Under the pieces are notes generated by a model that ran no database searches, was not told the DNA's origin, and worked only from the letters and a program-made list of their open reading frames with translations. A DNA stretch of 64,000 bases, taken from assembly GCA_040756055.1 (NCBI GenBank), contig JBFLZR010000001.1, positions 499,849-563,848 on the forward strand. The letters run 5' to 3'. Of this stretch, positions 8,231-16,895 are shown one piece after another. Source of the stretch: Candidatus Zixiibacteriota bacterium. Its GTDB lineage: Bacteria; Zixibacteria; MSB-5A5; GN15; FEB-12. Both the position numbers and the translations under genes were made by a program. How positions within the stretch are numbered: the first letter of the stretch is position 1; the number at the start of each line of letters is the position of its first letter.

Positions 8231-8722
8231 ATGGAATATCGCCTCGATAAGATGTCACCCGATGACGAGGGAGCTGTTGTCGACATCTTCAATTATTTCG
8301 TCGAGAACAGCTTTGCCGCTTATCCCGAGGAAAAGGTTGGGCACGAATTTTTTCAGCGGTTTGTGGCGATGGTTGGCGACTATCCGGCGATTGCCGTGAA
8401 GACCGATACGGGCGATGTGATAGGATTCGCTTTCATGCGTCCGTATCATCGGGCCAAAACGCTCAGTCGCGTTGCCGAGGTGACGTACTTTATTTTGCCG
8501 GAGCACACCGGACACGGGTTGGGAAGTCGTGTGCTCGAGTATTTTATCGAGCAGGCGAAGCTTCGCGGCGTAGATAATTTTCTCGCTTCGATTTCATCAC
8601 TCAATGACCAGAGCCTCCAGTTTCACCTGAGGCACGGTTTTGTCGAGTGTGGTCGTTTCAGAGACGTTGGTGTCAAGAAGGGCAAATCGTTTGATGTCGT
8701 CTGGATGCAGCGCAGGCTCTGA
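8231..8722 (+). CDS. phosphinothricin-acetyltransferase-like GNAT
   Basis: Small GNAT enzyme of 163 residues resembling the Pat/Bar/YncA group, which acetylates phosphinothricin, methionine sulfoximine or related amino acids. Visible features are the N-terminal DxxxVxxIFNYFV helix, the acetyl-CoA loop (LPEHTGHGLGSRVL) at about residues 95-108, and the typical end of the fold FHLRHGFVECGRFRDVGVKKG. The ribosome site GGGAGA precedes the ATG at a good distance. No biosynthetic neighbours point to the natural substrate; detoxification of methionine sulfoximine-like compounds is a family-based guess. Confidence 0.82.
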   Translation: MEYRLDKMSPDDEGAVVDIFNYFVENSFAAYPEEKVGHEFFQRFVAMVGDYPAIAVKTDTGDVIGFAFMRPYHRAKTLSRVAEVTYFILPEHTGHGLGSRVLEYFIEQAKLRGVDNFLASISSLNDQSLQFHLRHGFVECGRFRDVGVKKGKSFDVVWMQRRL

Positions 8723-8730
8723 GGCGGGCG

Positions 8731-9411
8731 CTACTGTTTAATTTTGCCAATCAGGTAACTGACGCCGAAACTTATTTCCGGACCGCTGTAGTTTTTGCTC
8801 GCGCCGATCGGTTCGCTGAAGTCGGGCATGAGGTTGTAGCCGAGGTTGAGACCCATCAGCACATGCGGCCCGACGAGAAGGTCTACTCCCGCGGCCGCCT
8901 GTCCGCCGACAACCACTTCGCTTCGAGACTCCGACGTTACGAGGCTGCTTACCTGGGTGCTGGTCTGACTGCCAATGCATGGTCCCACCATCGCTTTCAC
9001 ATAGGGTCGCAGCGATGAATTGAAGGTTGAACCGGGGAGGTATTTTTTCAATCCGACGAGGACGCGTCCGATGTAGGCGCTTTCGGTTGTTATACCGATG
9101 TCCTCGATTTGGGTTTCAACACTGGCCAGCATGCCGCCGACGCTGGCATTTAGAGCCAGGCCTTCAGTGAACCAGTATCCATAGGTCAACTGCCCCATGA
9201 ATCCGTTAGCATTGACGGTGGATGTTACGTTGCTCGAGACGCCGCTGGCAGCGATGCTGGTGGTGGTGAGTGTCAGGTCGGAATTGGATTGGTTGAACAT
9301 CCCCATTCTCAGTTCCAGCTGGTGCCGATTTTCAAGAGGACCGGCTCCGGTTGAGGTCGCGAGAATGAAACTGGCGAGAACGATTGTTACGATTATCTTC
9401 GTAGTACGCAT
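8731..9411 (-). CDS. outer-membrane beta-barrel protein (OmpA/OmpW-like porin fold)
   Basis: Probable eight-stranded outer-membrane barrel of unknown function. The chosen ATG at 9411 has a strong AGGGGA ribosome site and gives a clean signal peptide of about 23 residues; the open frame extends upstream without support. The mature part alternates polar and hydrophobic residues with aromatic girdles (TYGYWFTEGLALNASVGGML, VKAMVGPCIGS, LMGLNLGYNLMPDFSEPIGASK) and ends in a final strand (FGVSYLIGKIKQ), although the last residue is not aromatic. It stands alone, convergent with the upstream GNAT. Confidence 0.72.
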   Translation of the reverse strand: MRTTKIIVTIVLASFILATSTGAGPLENRHQLELRMGMFNQSNSDLTLTTTSIAASGVSSNVTSTVNANGFMGQLTYGYWFTEGLALNASVGGMLASVETQIEDIGITTESAYIGRVLVGLKKYLPGSTFNSSLRPYVKAMVGPCIGSQTSTQVSSLVTSESRSEVVVGGQAAAGVDLLVGPHVLMGLNLGYNLMPDFSEPIGASKNYSGPEISFGVSYLIGKIKQ

Positions 9412-9588
9412 AAGATATTCCCCTGCATAAATGTGAGTGTTCTGGGTTTTACATACGCTGCTTAAGAGCAGTCGGTTTCGTACCCTCTGGCCAGGGGCAA
9501 GCTTTGCGCCGAAGCGCAATTGATTTTGTATCTATTACCCTTATAGGTGCGGAATATTCAGGATCTTTTGAGTGAAGTGAAAGATGGA

Positions 9589-10974
9589 CTAAAAGACAGT
9601 TGATTTGGGGCCGGCGGTGCCATGAATGATGGCGCTGATAAGGCGCAAGCCGCGCTCGAGGTCTTCGATAGTGTTCTTGCCGCCCAGACACAGTCGCACG
9701 GCGTTGTCCATGTCATGGGGGTCGACAGCGAATATGTCGGCGGGCGCTACGACTACACCGGTGCGATGAGTCTCGGCGGCGAATTCGCCGGTGTGCCATC
9801 GCGCGGGGAGTTTTAACCATACGAAATAACTCGAGGGGTGGCCATAGTATTCGAGGTCCCCGAGGATGTCGGCGGCGATGGCGCTTCTTTTCTTCGCCTC
9901 AGCTCTCTTGCGGAGCACACTTCTTTCGGCGGTACCATCACTAATCCATAGCGACGCCAGTTCGGCGGCGAGCGGCGAAACCATGAGGGTCGATCCGAGT
10001 ACAGCTTTGTAAAGCTTTTCGCGGTTACTCTGCGGAGCGACGAGGTAACAGATTCGCAATCCTCCCGCTACGACTTTAGCCAGCGAGGCAATCAAGTAGG
10101 TACGTCCGGGAGCCATGGAAGATATCAATGGATACGGCTGTTCAAGGAGCCTTCGGTTGATTTCGTCTTCGATAATCTCCACGCCGTATTTTTCGGCGAC
10201 GCCGGCGATGGTATGTCGACGGGATTCGGATAGAATCGCGTTCGTTGGGTTATCGAGCGACGGTATACAATAGAGAAATTTGACATTGTGTTTGCGGCAG
10301 CACGAATCGAAAGCGTCCGGCAGGAGCCCATCGCGATCCGCCTCAATCCCGACCAGTCTCAAGCCCAGCAGTTCCGCGACCCATTTGACGCCGGTGTAGG
10401 TGTGCCTGGCGGTGGCGATTGTGTCGCCTCTGTCGGTCAGGGCCATCAGCGTCACGAGAATGGCATGTTGCGCGCCTGCGGTGACAATCACGTCCTCTTC
10501 GCCGACCTTCAAGCCCAGCGTGCTGACCCACTGCGCGCCGATTTCCCGGTGGCGGGCGTAGCCTTTTGGCCCGGTGTAATGCATGAGGTAGTTTATCTCG
10601 CGGTTGGAAAGCTCGGCGAGAGCATGCCTCAGGTCCGGATCGGTATCGGCCGGGGGATAATAAGGACTCAGGTCAATTAGTCCGGGCTCGGACTCTATCG
10701 ATAGGGTTGGGGATTTGGGCTGGTGCTTATGGCCGGCGACAAACGTACCGCGTCGACCATCGCCTCGGATTAAACCGCGCCTCTCGGCCTCCAGATAAGC
10801 TTTTGTCACAGTTCCAATGGCCAATTTGAGGTGGTCGGCGAGCTCTCTGTGAGTCGGTAATCGCTGTCCTGGCTGGAGAGAGCCTGATACAATATCACGC
10901 TCTAACGCGCCAAGAATGGCGAGATAAACCGGCAAATCGGCTTTTTGTATTTCCGGTGACCATGCTTCAAACAT
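9589..10974 (-). CDS. MocR-type regulator (GntR DNA-binding domain fused to aminotransferase fold)
   Basis: Transcription factor of the MocR/PdxR group. Residues 15-80 form a winged-helix GntR domain (LPTHRELADHLKLAIGTVTKAYLEAERRGLI). The remainder is a fold-type I aminotransferase domain with conserved NPTN turn and the PLP-binding lysine in SLAKVVAGGLR. Family members use PLP or an amino-acid adduct as effector. The gene is divergent from a GNAT and a 2-aminoadipate-type aminotransferase, which are its probable targets; a promoter and symmetric site lie between them. Length (461 aa) is normal. Activator versus repressor action cannot be told from the protein. Confidence 0.88.
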   Translation of the reverse strand: MFEAWSPEIQKADLPVYLAILGALERDIVSGSLQPGQRLPTHRELADHLKLAIGTVTKAYLEAERRGLIRGDGRRGTFVAGHKHQPKSPTLSIESEPGLIDLSPYYPPADTDPDLRHALAELSNREINYLMHYTGPKGYARHREIGAQWVSTLGLKVGEEDVIVTAGAQHAILVTLMALTDRGDTIATARHTYTGVKWVAELLGLRLVGIEADRDGLLPDAFDSCCRKHNVKFLYCIPSLDNPTNAILSESRRHTIAGVAEKYGVEIIEDEINRRLLEQPYPLISSMAPGRTYLIASLAKVVAGGLRICYLVAPQSNREKLYKAVLGSTLMVSPLAAELASLWISDGTAERSVLRKRAEAKKRSAIAADILGDLEYYGHPSSYFVWLKLPARWHTGEFAAETHRTGVVVAPADIFAVDPHDMDNAVRLCLGGKNTIEDLERGLRLISAIIHGTAGPKSTVF

Positions 10975-11063
10975 GCTTTTAATATAAGGAGTTAACTTAA
11001 TCAGCGCAAGACAAAAATACTCCAGTTCGCGATTCTATGCCACTTCTGTGTTAGTATATTGTT

Positions 11064-11129
11064 ATAGTACAATGATTTCGCTTGACTATTTTGCAACAAA
11101 TTATATACTACTATCGTAATAGTACAATG
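11064..11129 (+). promoter_or_regulatory. sigma70-like promoter with overlapping MocR candidate operator
   Basis: A near-consensus promoter reads TTGACT at 11082-11087, 16 bp spacer, TATACT at 11104-11109, facing the GNAT and aminotransferase genes. A perfect inverted repeat TACTAT-N4-ATAGTA at 11109-11124 covers the -10/start region. Its right arm belongs to an 11-bp word ATAGTACAATG (11119-11129), which occurs again as a direct repeat at 11064-11074 just upstream of -35. This two-site layout between a MocR gene and its divergent neighbours suggests binding by that regulator. The promoter is seen in sequence; the regulator assignment is inference. Confidence 0.6.
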
Positions 11130-11183
11130 GTGGCATTATGAGATGTGTAAACTCTGCCACCCTTGAGACAGGAGGGTGTTGAT

Positions 11184-11774
11184 ATGAAGACAGTTAGAAT
11201 CTGTTGCCGTGGCAGGGCTGCCCTGAGGCCTGCCAGTGCATTTGACCTGGACTTCATCCTCGCCAGCGAAAAGCATTCCGACAACGCTCCGTTTATCCGC
11301 CAGTGGTCGGTCCGCCAACACGAGGCCGCCATGAGCGATCCAAACATCGGTCATTTTGTGGTTGAAAGCGTACCCGGTGGGCGGCCGGTGGGACACGTTA
11401 TCCTGGTCGGTCTTGAGAATCCTGATTTTTGTCTTGAACTTAGAAGGATAGTCATCTCGAAGAAAAGCTGCGGCTACGGCCGCGAGGCGCTTCGTCTGAT
11501 CAAAGCATACACCTTTGATACGCTCACTTTTCATCGGTTGTGGCTCGACGTTTTTACCAACAATAAGAGGGCATTTAAGCTGTATAAATCTGAAGGATTT
11601 ACAGTCGAAGGCTTGCACCGGGAAGCGGTGCGTTACAATGATGGCTTTGTCGATGTGAAGGTAATGTCAATTCTCAGAAGTGAGTATTACGGGAGGATTG
11701 AATGGCGGCCCACACGAATTATCGGGGATGTTCTCGATATGAGTGAGCAATCCGGCGGGCTGTGTATCAGATAA
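11184..11774 (+). CDS. RimJ/RimL-type GNAT acetyltransferase
   Basis: GNAT enzyme related to the ribosomal-protein/spermidine acetyltransferase group (Acetyltransf_3). It shows the N-terminal LRPASAFDLDFI strand-helix, the acetyl-CoA segment with GYGREALRLIKAYTFD, and the terminal LDVFTNNKRAFKLYKSEGFTVEG motif. ATG 11184 is preferred over an upstream in-frame ATG because AGGAGG sits at ideal spacing before it. The aminotransferase gene follows after 18 bp, so the two form an operon behind the MocR-type site. This suggests acetylation of an amino acid or amine handled by that aminotransferase, which is inference. Confidence 0.82.
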   Translation: MKTVRICCRGRAALRPASAFDLDFILASEKHSDNAPFIRQWSVRQHEAAMSDPNIGHFVVESVPGGRPVGHVILVGLENPDFCLELRRIVISKKSCGYGREALRLIKAYTFDTLTFHRLWLDVFTNNKRAFKLYKSEGFTVEGLHREAVRYNDGFVDVKVMSILRSEYYGRIEWRPTRIIGDVLDMSEQSGGLCIR

Positions 11775-11792
11775 CGAAACAGGAGAAATAGA

Positions 11793-13022
11793 ATGACATA
11801 CTCAAAGACAGTTTCTGAGGTAGCGACACGCGAGGCAAGCTCACGACTATCGGAGAGCATACTCGCGTCGCGTACGAAGGGGATGAGCGCCAGCGCTATT
11901 CGGGAGATTCTCAAGGTAGCGTCGCAGCCCGGTGTAATCTCGCTGGCGGGAGGGCTTCCCGCGCCGGAAAGCTTTCCGGTGGATTATATGCCCGAATTGG
12001 TGGCGGGCGCTCTGCGCAAGTACGGACCATCGATTTTTCAGTACGGTCCGACCGAAGGGTTCCCCCCGCTGAGAAAGATTCTTTCGAACTATCTTGCTCA
12101 CAGCGGTGTGGAGGCAACGCCCGATGAGGTCATCGTCACGACCGGATCGCAGCAGACTCTCGATGCTTTCGGCAAGGTCCTTATTTCGCCCGGTGACAAA
12201 ATCGTCGTGGAGTCGCCCACTTACCTGGGTGCCATCTCGGCTTTCAATCCGTACGAGCCTCATTATATAGGGCTTGAGTCGGATGATGACGGTGTCGTTC
12301 CTGAGGCTCTCGACGACGTGCTTACGGAGAACGATGTCAAGTTCGTTTATCTGATTCCCAACTTTCAGAACCCCTCGGGAAGGACTATCCCGCTGGGTCG
12401 TCGCAGAGAGATCGCCGGTATAATCAAAAAGCACAACGTGCTTCTTTTCGAAGACGATCCCTACCGGGCGCTGAGGTACGAAGGTGAGCATCTTCCGACG
12501 ATATGGTCGATGGCTCCCGAAAATGTGGTTTACGCCGCCACGCTTTCGAAGGTTTTGTCGCCCGGTATGAGGTTGGGGTATTTCGTGGCGCCGCCGCTCA
12601 TTCGCAAATGGATCGTTCTGGCCAAGCAGGGTATAGATCTTCATACCAGCTCGCTTGATCAGGCGATAGCCGCGGAGTATATCGGCGAGGGCTATCTGAA
12701 GCGACACCTGCCGCATATTGTCGATGTCTATCGACCCAGGGTTAGGGCTATGTTGTCGGCGCTGAAGGAGAATTTCGGAAATGACTTCTCCTGGTCGCAG
12801 CCGGAGGGAGGGATGTTTGTCTGGCTGACCGGTCCGGATTCGCTGGATACTTCGGAATTTTACGAAGACGCCGTGAAGCACAAAGTGGCCTACGTACCGG
12901 GGAAGTACTTCTTCACCCGTAAGGGACAGGGGCTTAACACCGCCCGGCTGAATTTCTCGACGGTTAACGAGTCAGCCATAAGTACGGGGATACGGATACT
13001 GGCGACCCTGCTGCGCGCCTGA
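11793..13022 (+). CDS. PLP-dependent aminotransferase, 2-aminoadipate (LysN) family
   Basis: Fold-type I aminotransferase similar to LysN/Aro8-type enzymes acting on 2-aminoadipate, aromatic or branched-chain amino acids with 2-oxoglutarate. Diagnostic features are the N-terminal ISLAGGLPAPESFP, QYGPTEGFPPLR, the NFQNPSGRTIP turn, DDPYRALRYEG, and the PLP lysine in TLSKVLSPGMRLGY. Length (409 aa) is standard. It is the second gene behind the MocR-controlled promoter. No lysine or leucine biosynthesis genes are adjacent, so the physiological substrate is uncertain. MocR regulators beside aminotransferases of the same fold are common. Confidence 0.88.
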   Translation: MTYSKTVSEVATREASSRLSESILASRTKGMSASAIREILKVASQPGVISLAGGLPAPESFPVDYMPELVAGALRKYGPSIFQYGPTEGFPPLRKILSNYLAHSGVEATPDEVIVTTGSQQTLDAFGKVLISPGDKIVVESPTYLGAISAFNPYEPHYIGLESDDDGVVPEALDDVLTENDVKFVYLIPNFQNPSGRTIPLGRRREIAGIIKKHNVLLFEDDPYRALRYEGEHLPTIWSMAPENVVYAATLSKVLSPGMRLGYFVAPPLIRKWIVLAKQGIDLHTSSLDQAIAAEYIGEGYLKRHLPHIVDVYRPRVRAMLSALKENFGNDFSWSQPEGGMFVWLTGPDSLDTSEFYEDAVKHKVAYVPGKYFFTRKGQGLNTARLNFSTVNESAISTGIRILATLLRA

Positions 13023-13170
13023 ATCATAGAGGGCGCCGGTGGTCTTTGCAAAGCAACCTGTTTAGTGGTTGGTAGCTGATATTTGGAACCAATCGTGGTC
13101 CGATTTTGTCTTAGATATTAAAGGCAAAGTTAATTAGTTATTTCTCAAGGACCAAGGAGGCTATCGCCCC

Positions 13171-14160
13171 ATGCTATCAACCAAGAATTCATTAGTCCGA
13201 TTGATGGTGTGGGGAGGGCTGGTAATAGTCATCGCAATCGGATTCATCGCGCTTACCTCCACATCGCAGGAGAGCCAATCCCAAAAGAAGTCGGAGCCAT
13301 CTATGAAATACAAAAAATTGACGCCCGAAGAGGAGCGTGTCATCATACACAAGGGGACCGAGATGCCCTTCACGGGCAAATTCGATAAATTCGATAAGCA
13401 GGGCACATATGTCTGTAAGCAGTGCGGAGCTCAATTGTTTGCCTCAACCTACAAATTCGATTCCGGCTGTGGCTGGCCGAGTTTCGATGACGCCATAGAA
13501 GGCGCGGTTAGGCGCACGCTCGACGCCGATGGTGTCCGGATGGAGATAACCTGCGCCAACTGCGGCGGTCATCTGGGGCATGTGTTCGTGGGTGAACGTC
13601 TCACAGATAAGAACACCCGGTACTGTGTCAATTCTATCTCAATGGACTTTATTCCGGCTTCTTCACAAAGGAAGGTCGCGACGGAGAAGGCGTATTTTGC
13701 AGGTGGATGTTTTTGGGGAGTCGAGCATTTGCTCGAGGATCCCGATGGCGTGATTTCGGTGCGCTCCGGATATATGGGCGGGCATACATCCAACCCCACC
13801 TATGAACAGGTCTGTACCGGAACCACCGGACATGCGGAGACGGTTGAGGTTGAATATGATCCCGCAAAGGTAGATTACGCCACGCTGGCGCGTTTGTTTT
13901 TCGAGATTCACGACCCGACCCAGAAGAACCGTCAGGGGCCCGATGTTGGCACTCAGTACCGTTCGGCTGTCTTCTATGTTGATGACGCCCAGAAGAAAAC
14001 CGCGGACAGTCTTGTTACGATACTAAGGGGGAAGGGGTACGATGTTGCCACGGAGGTGATCAGGGCCGATAAGTTCTGGGCGGCGGAGGACTATCATCAG
14101 GATTACTATGACAAGACCGGCAAGCAGCCGTACTGTCATATCTACACGAAGCGGTTCTGA
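13171..14160 (+). CDS. msrAB: membrane-anchored MsrB-MsrA methionine sulfoxide reductase fusion
   Basis: Repairs oxidised methionine in exported or surface proteins. An N-terminal membrane anchor or signal (residues 11-30) precedes the MsrB domain (about 45-165) with zinc cysteines C82/C85 and C128/C131 and catalytic C152 in RYCVNSISMDF. The MsrA domain (about 172-329) has the nucleophile C180 in GGCFWGVE and the end motif DYHQDYYDKTGKQPYC. The domain order B then A is the reverse of the better-known neisserial PilB order. A strong AAGGAGG site precedes the ATG. The reductant for the periplasmic enzyme is not encoded next to it. Confidence 0.93.
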   Translation: MLSTKNSLVRLMVWGGLVIVIAIGFIALTSTSQESQSQKKSEPSMKYKKLTPEEERVIIHKGTEMPFTGKFDKFDKQGTYVCKQCGAQLFASTYKFDSGCGWPSFDDAIEGAVRRTLDADGVRMEITCANCGGHLGHVFVGERLTDKNTRYCVNSISMDFIPASSQRKVATEKAYFAGGCFWGVEHLLEDPDGVISVRSGYMGGHTSNPTYEQVCTGTTGHAETVEVEYDPAKVDYATLARLFFEIHDPTQKNRQGPDVGTQYRSAVFYVDDAQKKTADSLVTILRGKGYDVATEVIRADKFWAAEDYHQDYYDKTGKQPYCHIYTKRF

Positions 14161-14183
14161 TGGGTTGTCCTTATCGCGGATAG

Positions 14184-15233
14184 CTATTTCGGATAGCCGA
14201 ATACGGCTATTCCGATAGCGTGGTCATTCTTGAGCCAGTTGATATCATTCACCTTTTCGATAAAGCCCTCTGGATAACGGACAATGGTGATCGGCTGTCC
14301 GCTTTCCTCTGCCTCCTGAAGTTGCTTCAGGTCGGCAAGGAACCATCCGATTGGGAGTGTACGCCAGGAAGTGTTACGGAGAGAGTCGGGGCAATCCGGC
14401 CAGTCGCTGAGATAAAGGGCGGTATAGTGCTCACCAGCCCATCGAAGAAACTCGTACTCCGGTTCATGGAAACAATCGGGGCATCTTCTGGGCGAACTCC
14501 ACGTCAACTCGCCTTGGGTGGTCGTCCAGATCGTTAGTCGAATCGACCTCGACTCGTTCTTGTCAAGTGTCTCAAGACTCAGCGAATCAACATCGGAAAC
14601 CGCCAAGAGCGTGTCCGGTCTAACGGGGATATTGTGAAGCGAACTCTGAACCAGTCTTTTAGTCAGCCCATGATAATGTGCCCACGAAATTCCGGCATCA
14701 GTTCCGGAAGCAACATATCTGAAAGAGAGAATCGGCCACCTGCTTCTCTTTACTTCTACAGACCCCGGAGACCGTGGCAATGAGGGCCAGACATAGACTA
14801 ATTCCGATCCAAATCCCAGACCAATCGAGAGAGTCTGCCGGGTAGCGGAATTTCCGAAGACGTATGCGCCCCCAACCTCAAGACGAGGATTGGTATTAGG
14901 ACTCAGCGGCTGTGTATGCGCGTAGGCAATCCAGTACCTGTCCGGCTCACTGTAAGTATAGCGAGCGAAAGACAGGTGGCTCGGCCAGATGAAATTACTT
15001 CCAAACCCCAGGTTTGTCTTCTTGCCGAGTCCTACCCAATAATTAAGATCGGGGAATATGAGGGAGCGTGGCGTTTGGATCTGTGCGAAGTCGAAGTGCC
15101 ACACAACTGATATTTGCCACTCGCTTGTCTCCATCGGCTGCGGCGGTATAAAGTAGTGAGCCGTGCCGCAGCCTGACATGAAAATCGCAGAGCCAGCTAC
15201 AATCAGTGCTTTGATGAATCTCGACACAAGCAC
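14184..15233 (-). CDS. lipoprotein of unknown function (349 aa)
   Basis: No family recognised. The N-terminus is a lipoprotein signal with lipobox MSGC near residue 22. The middle part contains repeated short glycine-rich strands (YWVGLGKKTNLGFGSNF, LEVGGAYVFGN, LSIGLGFGSELVYVWP) that look like beta-barrel or beta-sandwich elements. The C-terminal third is Trp- and Asp-rich, with CPDC and a separate pair of cysteines around WPDCPDS. It ends 23 bp from the convergent msrAB gene and starts 15 bp from the M32 peptidase stop, so it may be the second gene of that transcript. Its stop codon lies within a GGAATAGCCG/CGGCTATCC hairpin. Confidence 0.65.
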   Translation of the reverse strand: MLVSRFIKALIVAGSAIFMSGCGTAHYFIPPQPMETSEWQISVVWHFDFAQIQTPRSLIFPDLNYWVGLGKKTNLGFGSNFIWPSHLSFARYTYSEPDRYWIAYAHTQPLSPNTNPRLEVGGAYVFGNSATRQTLSIGLGFGSELVYVWPSLPRSPGSVEVKRSRWPILSFRYVASGTDAGISWAHYHGLTKRLVQSSLHNIPVRPDTLLAVSDVDSLSLETLDKNESRSIRLTIWTTTQGELTWSSPRRCPDCFHEPEYEFLRWAGEHYTALYLSDWPDCPDSLRNTSWRTLPIGWFLADLKQLQEAEESGQPITIVRYPEGFIEKVNDINWLKNDHAIGIAVFGYPK

Positions 15234-15248
15234 CCTCCCTTCAAAGCT

Positions 15249-16769
15249 CTACCGGCTGATGCCGTAGATGCCTTCGTACTTCTCGTACAGATAATCCAGC
15301 AGCGGCTTGTGCGAAAGCGGCTGACCGGTCACCTTCTTACACAAGTCGTTCGAATAATACTTGAATCCCTGTTGATGAATGTTTTTGCTCAGCCACTGAA
15401 GCAGTCTTGAGAATTCGCCTCTGGCGAAATCTTCCATAATGCCCGGCAGGTCTTTCTTTGCCTGCATCCAGAATTGCGCGGCGTACAGATTACCAAGGGC
15501 ATAAGTCGGGAAATATCCCAGAGCGCCATGCGCCCAGTGCACATCCTGAAGGCAACCGTTGGAATCCTTGTCAACATCGATACCAAAATACTCCTTGAAT
15601 CGCTTGTTCCATTCACCGGGGATGTCGGCAACCTTAAGCTCGCCCTTGATGATGGCCCGCTCAAGTTCGAAGCGGAGCATAATGTGGAGGTTGTATGTAG
15701 CTTCGTCGGCCTCGACGCGAATATAAGATGGCGACACCCAGTTCATAGCGCCGTAGAATTGATCGAGGCTGACGCCGTGGAGTTCGTCGTGGAAGACACG
15801 TTGAAGTTGCGGGAAAAAGTAGCTCCAGAACTCGCGGGATCGTCCCACGATATTTTCCCAGGTGCGCGATTGGGATTCATGGATGGCAAGCGATGGTGTC
15901 TCAGCCATGGGTGTTCCCCAGTGAGTTCTATCCGAATGGCTCATCTCATAGAGGGCATGGCCGGCCTCGTGGGTAGTGCCGGTGATACCTTCGCTGACAT
16001 CGTTGGGATAATAACGCATGAGGATCCGGGTATCATTCGGTCCCAAGCCGTTGCAGCACGGGTGCACGGTTTCATCGATACGGCCGGCGTTGAAATCGTA
16101 GCCGATCGCGGCCGCGAGAATTTCGGCAAACACTCTTTGCTTGGAAACATCGTAGGGGCGTTTGACAATGCCGATATCCGGTTTGCGCGGCGCGTCTTTG
16201 ATTTTGGCGATCAATTCCACCAGATCGGTCCTGAGGCCCGCGAACGCCGTTTCAACATCGGCTGACTTAGCGCCGGGCTCAAATTCGTCAAGGAGGGCGT
16301 CGTAGATTTCGGTCTTGTAACCAATGAGGTCGGCTTTGCGGCGACACAGCTCTACGATTTTCTCCAGTTGGGGCCGGAAAGAGGCGAAGTCGGATCTCTT
16401 GCGGGCCTCGGCCCAGATGCCGATGCCTTTCGATGTCGCCCGCGAGAATTCTTCGACAAATTCGACCGGGAGTTTTGTCTCCCTGTCGTACAGACGACGC
16501 CACTCGCGAACATTAACAGCCGCTTCGGATTCAGGGTCTTTGACCAGATTCGAGGTTTCGACCGCAGAAATCAAATCACCGATTTTGGGATCGGTGAACC
16601 ATTCGTGGCTCAGCCGGTCGAGTTGCGCCAGCTGTTCGGCGCGGTGGTCATCGGCCTTTTTCGGCATATATGATTCCTGATCCCAGTGGAGTACTCCGGC
16701 GGTGGAGCTGATGGTGGCGATTTCTTTCATCCGTTTCTTGAGTTCAGTATAAGCATCTTGCGGTTTCAC
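15249..16769 (-). CDS. carboxypeptidase Taq, M32 family metallopeptidase
   Basis: Cytosolic zinc carboxypeptidase that removes C-terminal residues with broad specificity. The zinc site HEAGH is at residues 267-271, with the third ligand in the following HESQSRTWEN segment. Other family hallmarks are visible: the N-terminal WDQESYMP region, HPCCNGLGPNDTRI (family HPF equivalent), and YIRVEADEATYNLHI. Length (506 aa) is the family norm. The ATG has an AGGAGG-type ribosome site. It is followed on the same strand by the lipoprotein gene, which has no obvious link to peptide breakdown. Confidence 0.93.
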   Translation of the reverse strand: MKPQDAYTELKKRMKEIATISSTAGVLHWDQESYMPKKADDHRAEQLAQLDRLSHEWFTDPKIGDLISAVETSNLVKDPESEAAVNVREWRRLYDRETKLPVEFVEEFSRATSKGIGIWAEARKRSDFASFRPQLEKIVELCRRKADLIGYKTEIYDALLDEFEPGAKSADVETAFAGLRTDLVELIAKIKDAPRKPDIGIVKRPYDVSKQRVFAEILAAAIGYDFNAGRIDETVHPCCNGLGPNDTRILMRYYPNDVSEGITGTTHEAGHALYEMSHSDRTHWGTPMAETPSLAIHESQSRTWENIVGRSREFWSYFFPQLQRVFHDELHGVSLDQFYGAMNWVSPSYIRVEADEATYNLHIMLRFELERAIIKGELKVADIPGEWNKRFKEYFGIDVDKDSNGCLQDVHWAHGALGYFPTYALGNLYAAQFWMQAKKDLPGIMEDFARGEFSRLLQWLSKNIHQQGFKYYSNDLCKKVTGQPLSHKPLLDYLYEKYEGIYGISR

Positions 16770-16895
16770 GCATACCTCCTGCGTTATTTTGATAGTATCC
16801 GATTATGCACAAACCGGTGGGATTTAACAATGATTATTACGAAACCAGGCTGGCAGGGTTTCAAGTCGGGGAGAATCTTGGCTCCCCGGCGCAAT

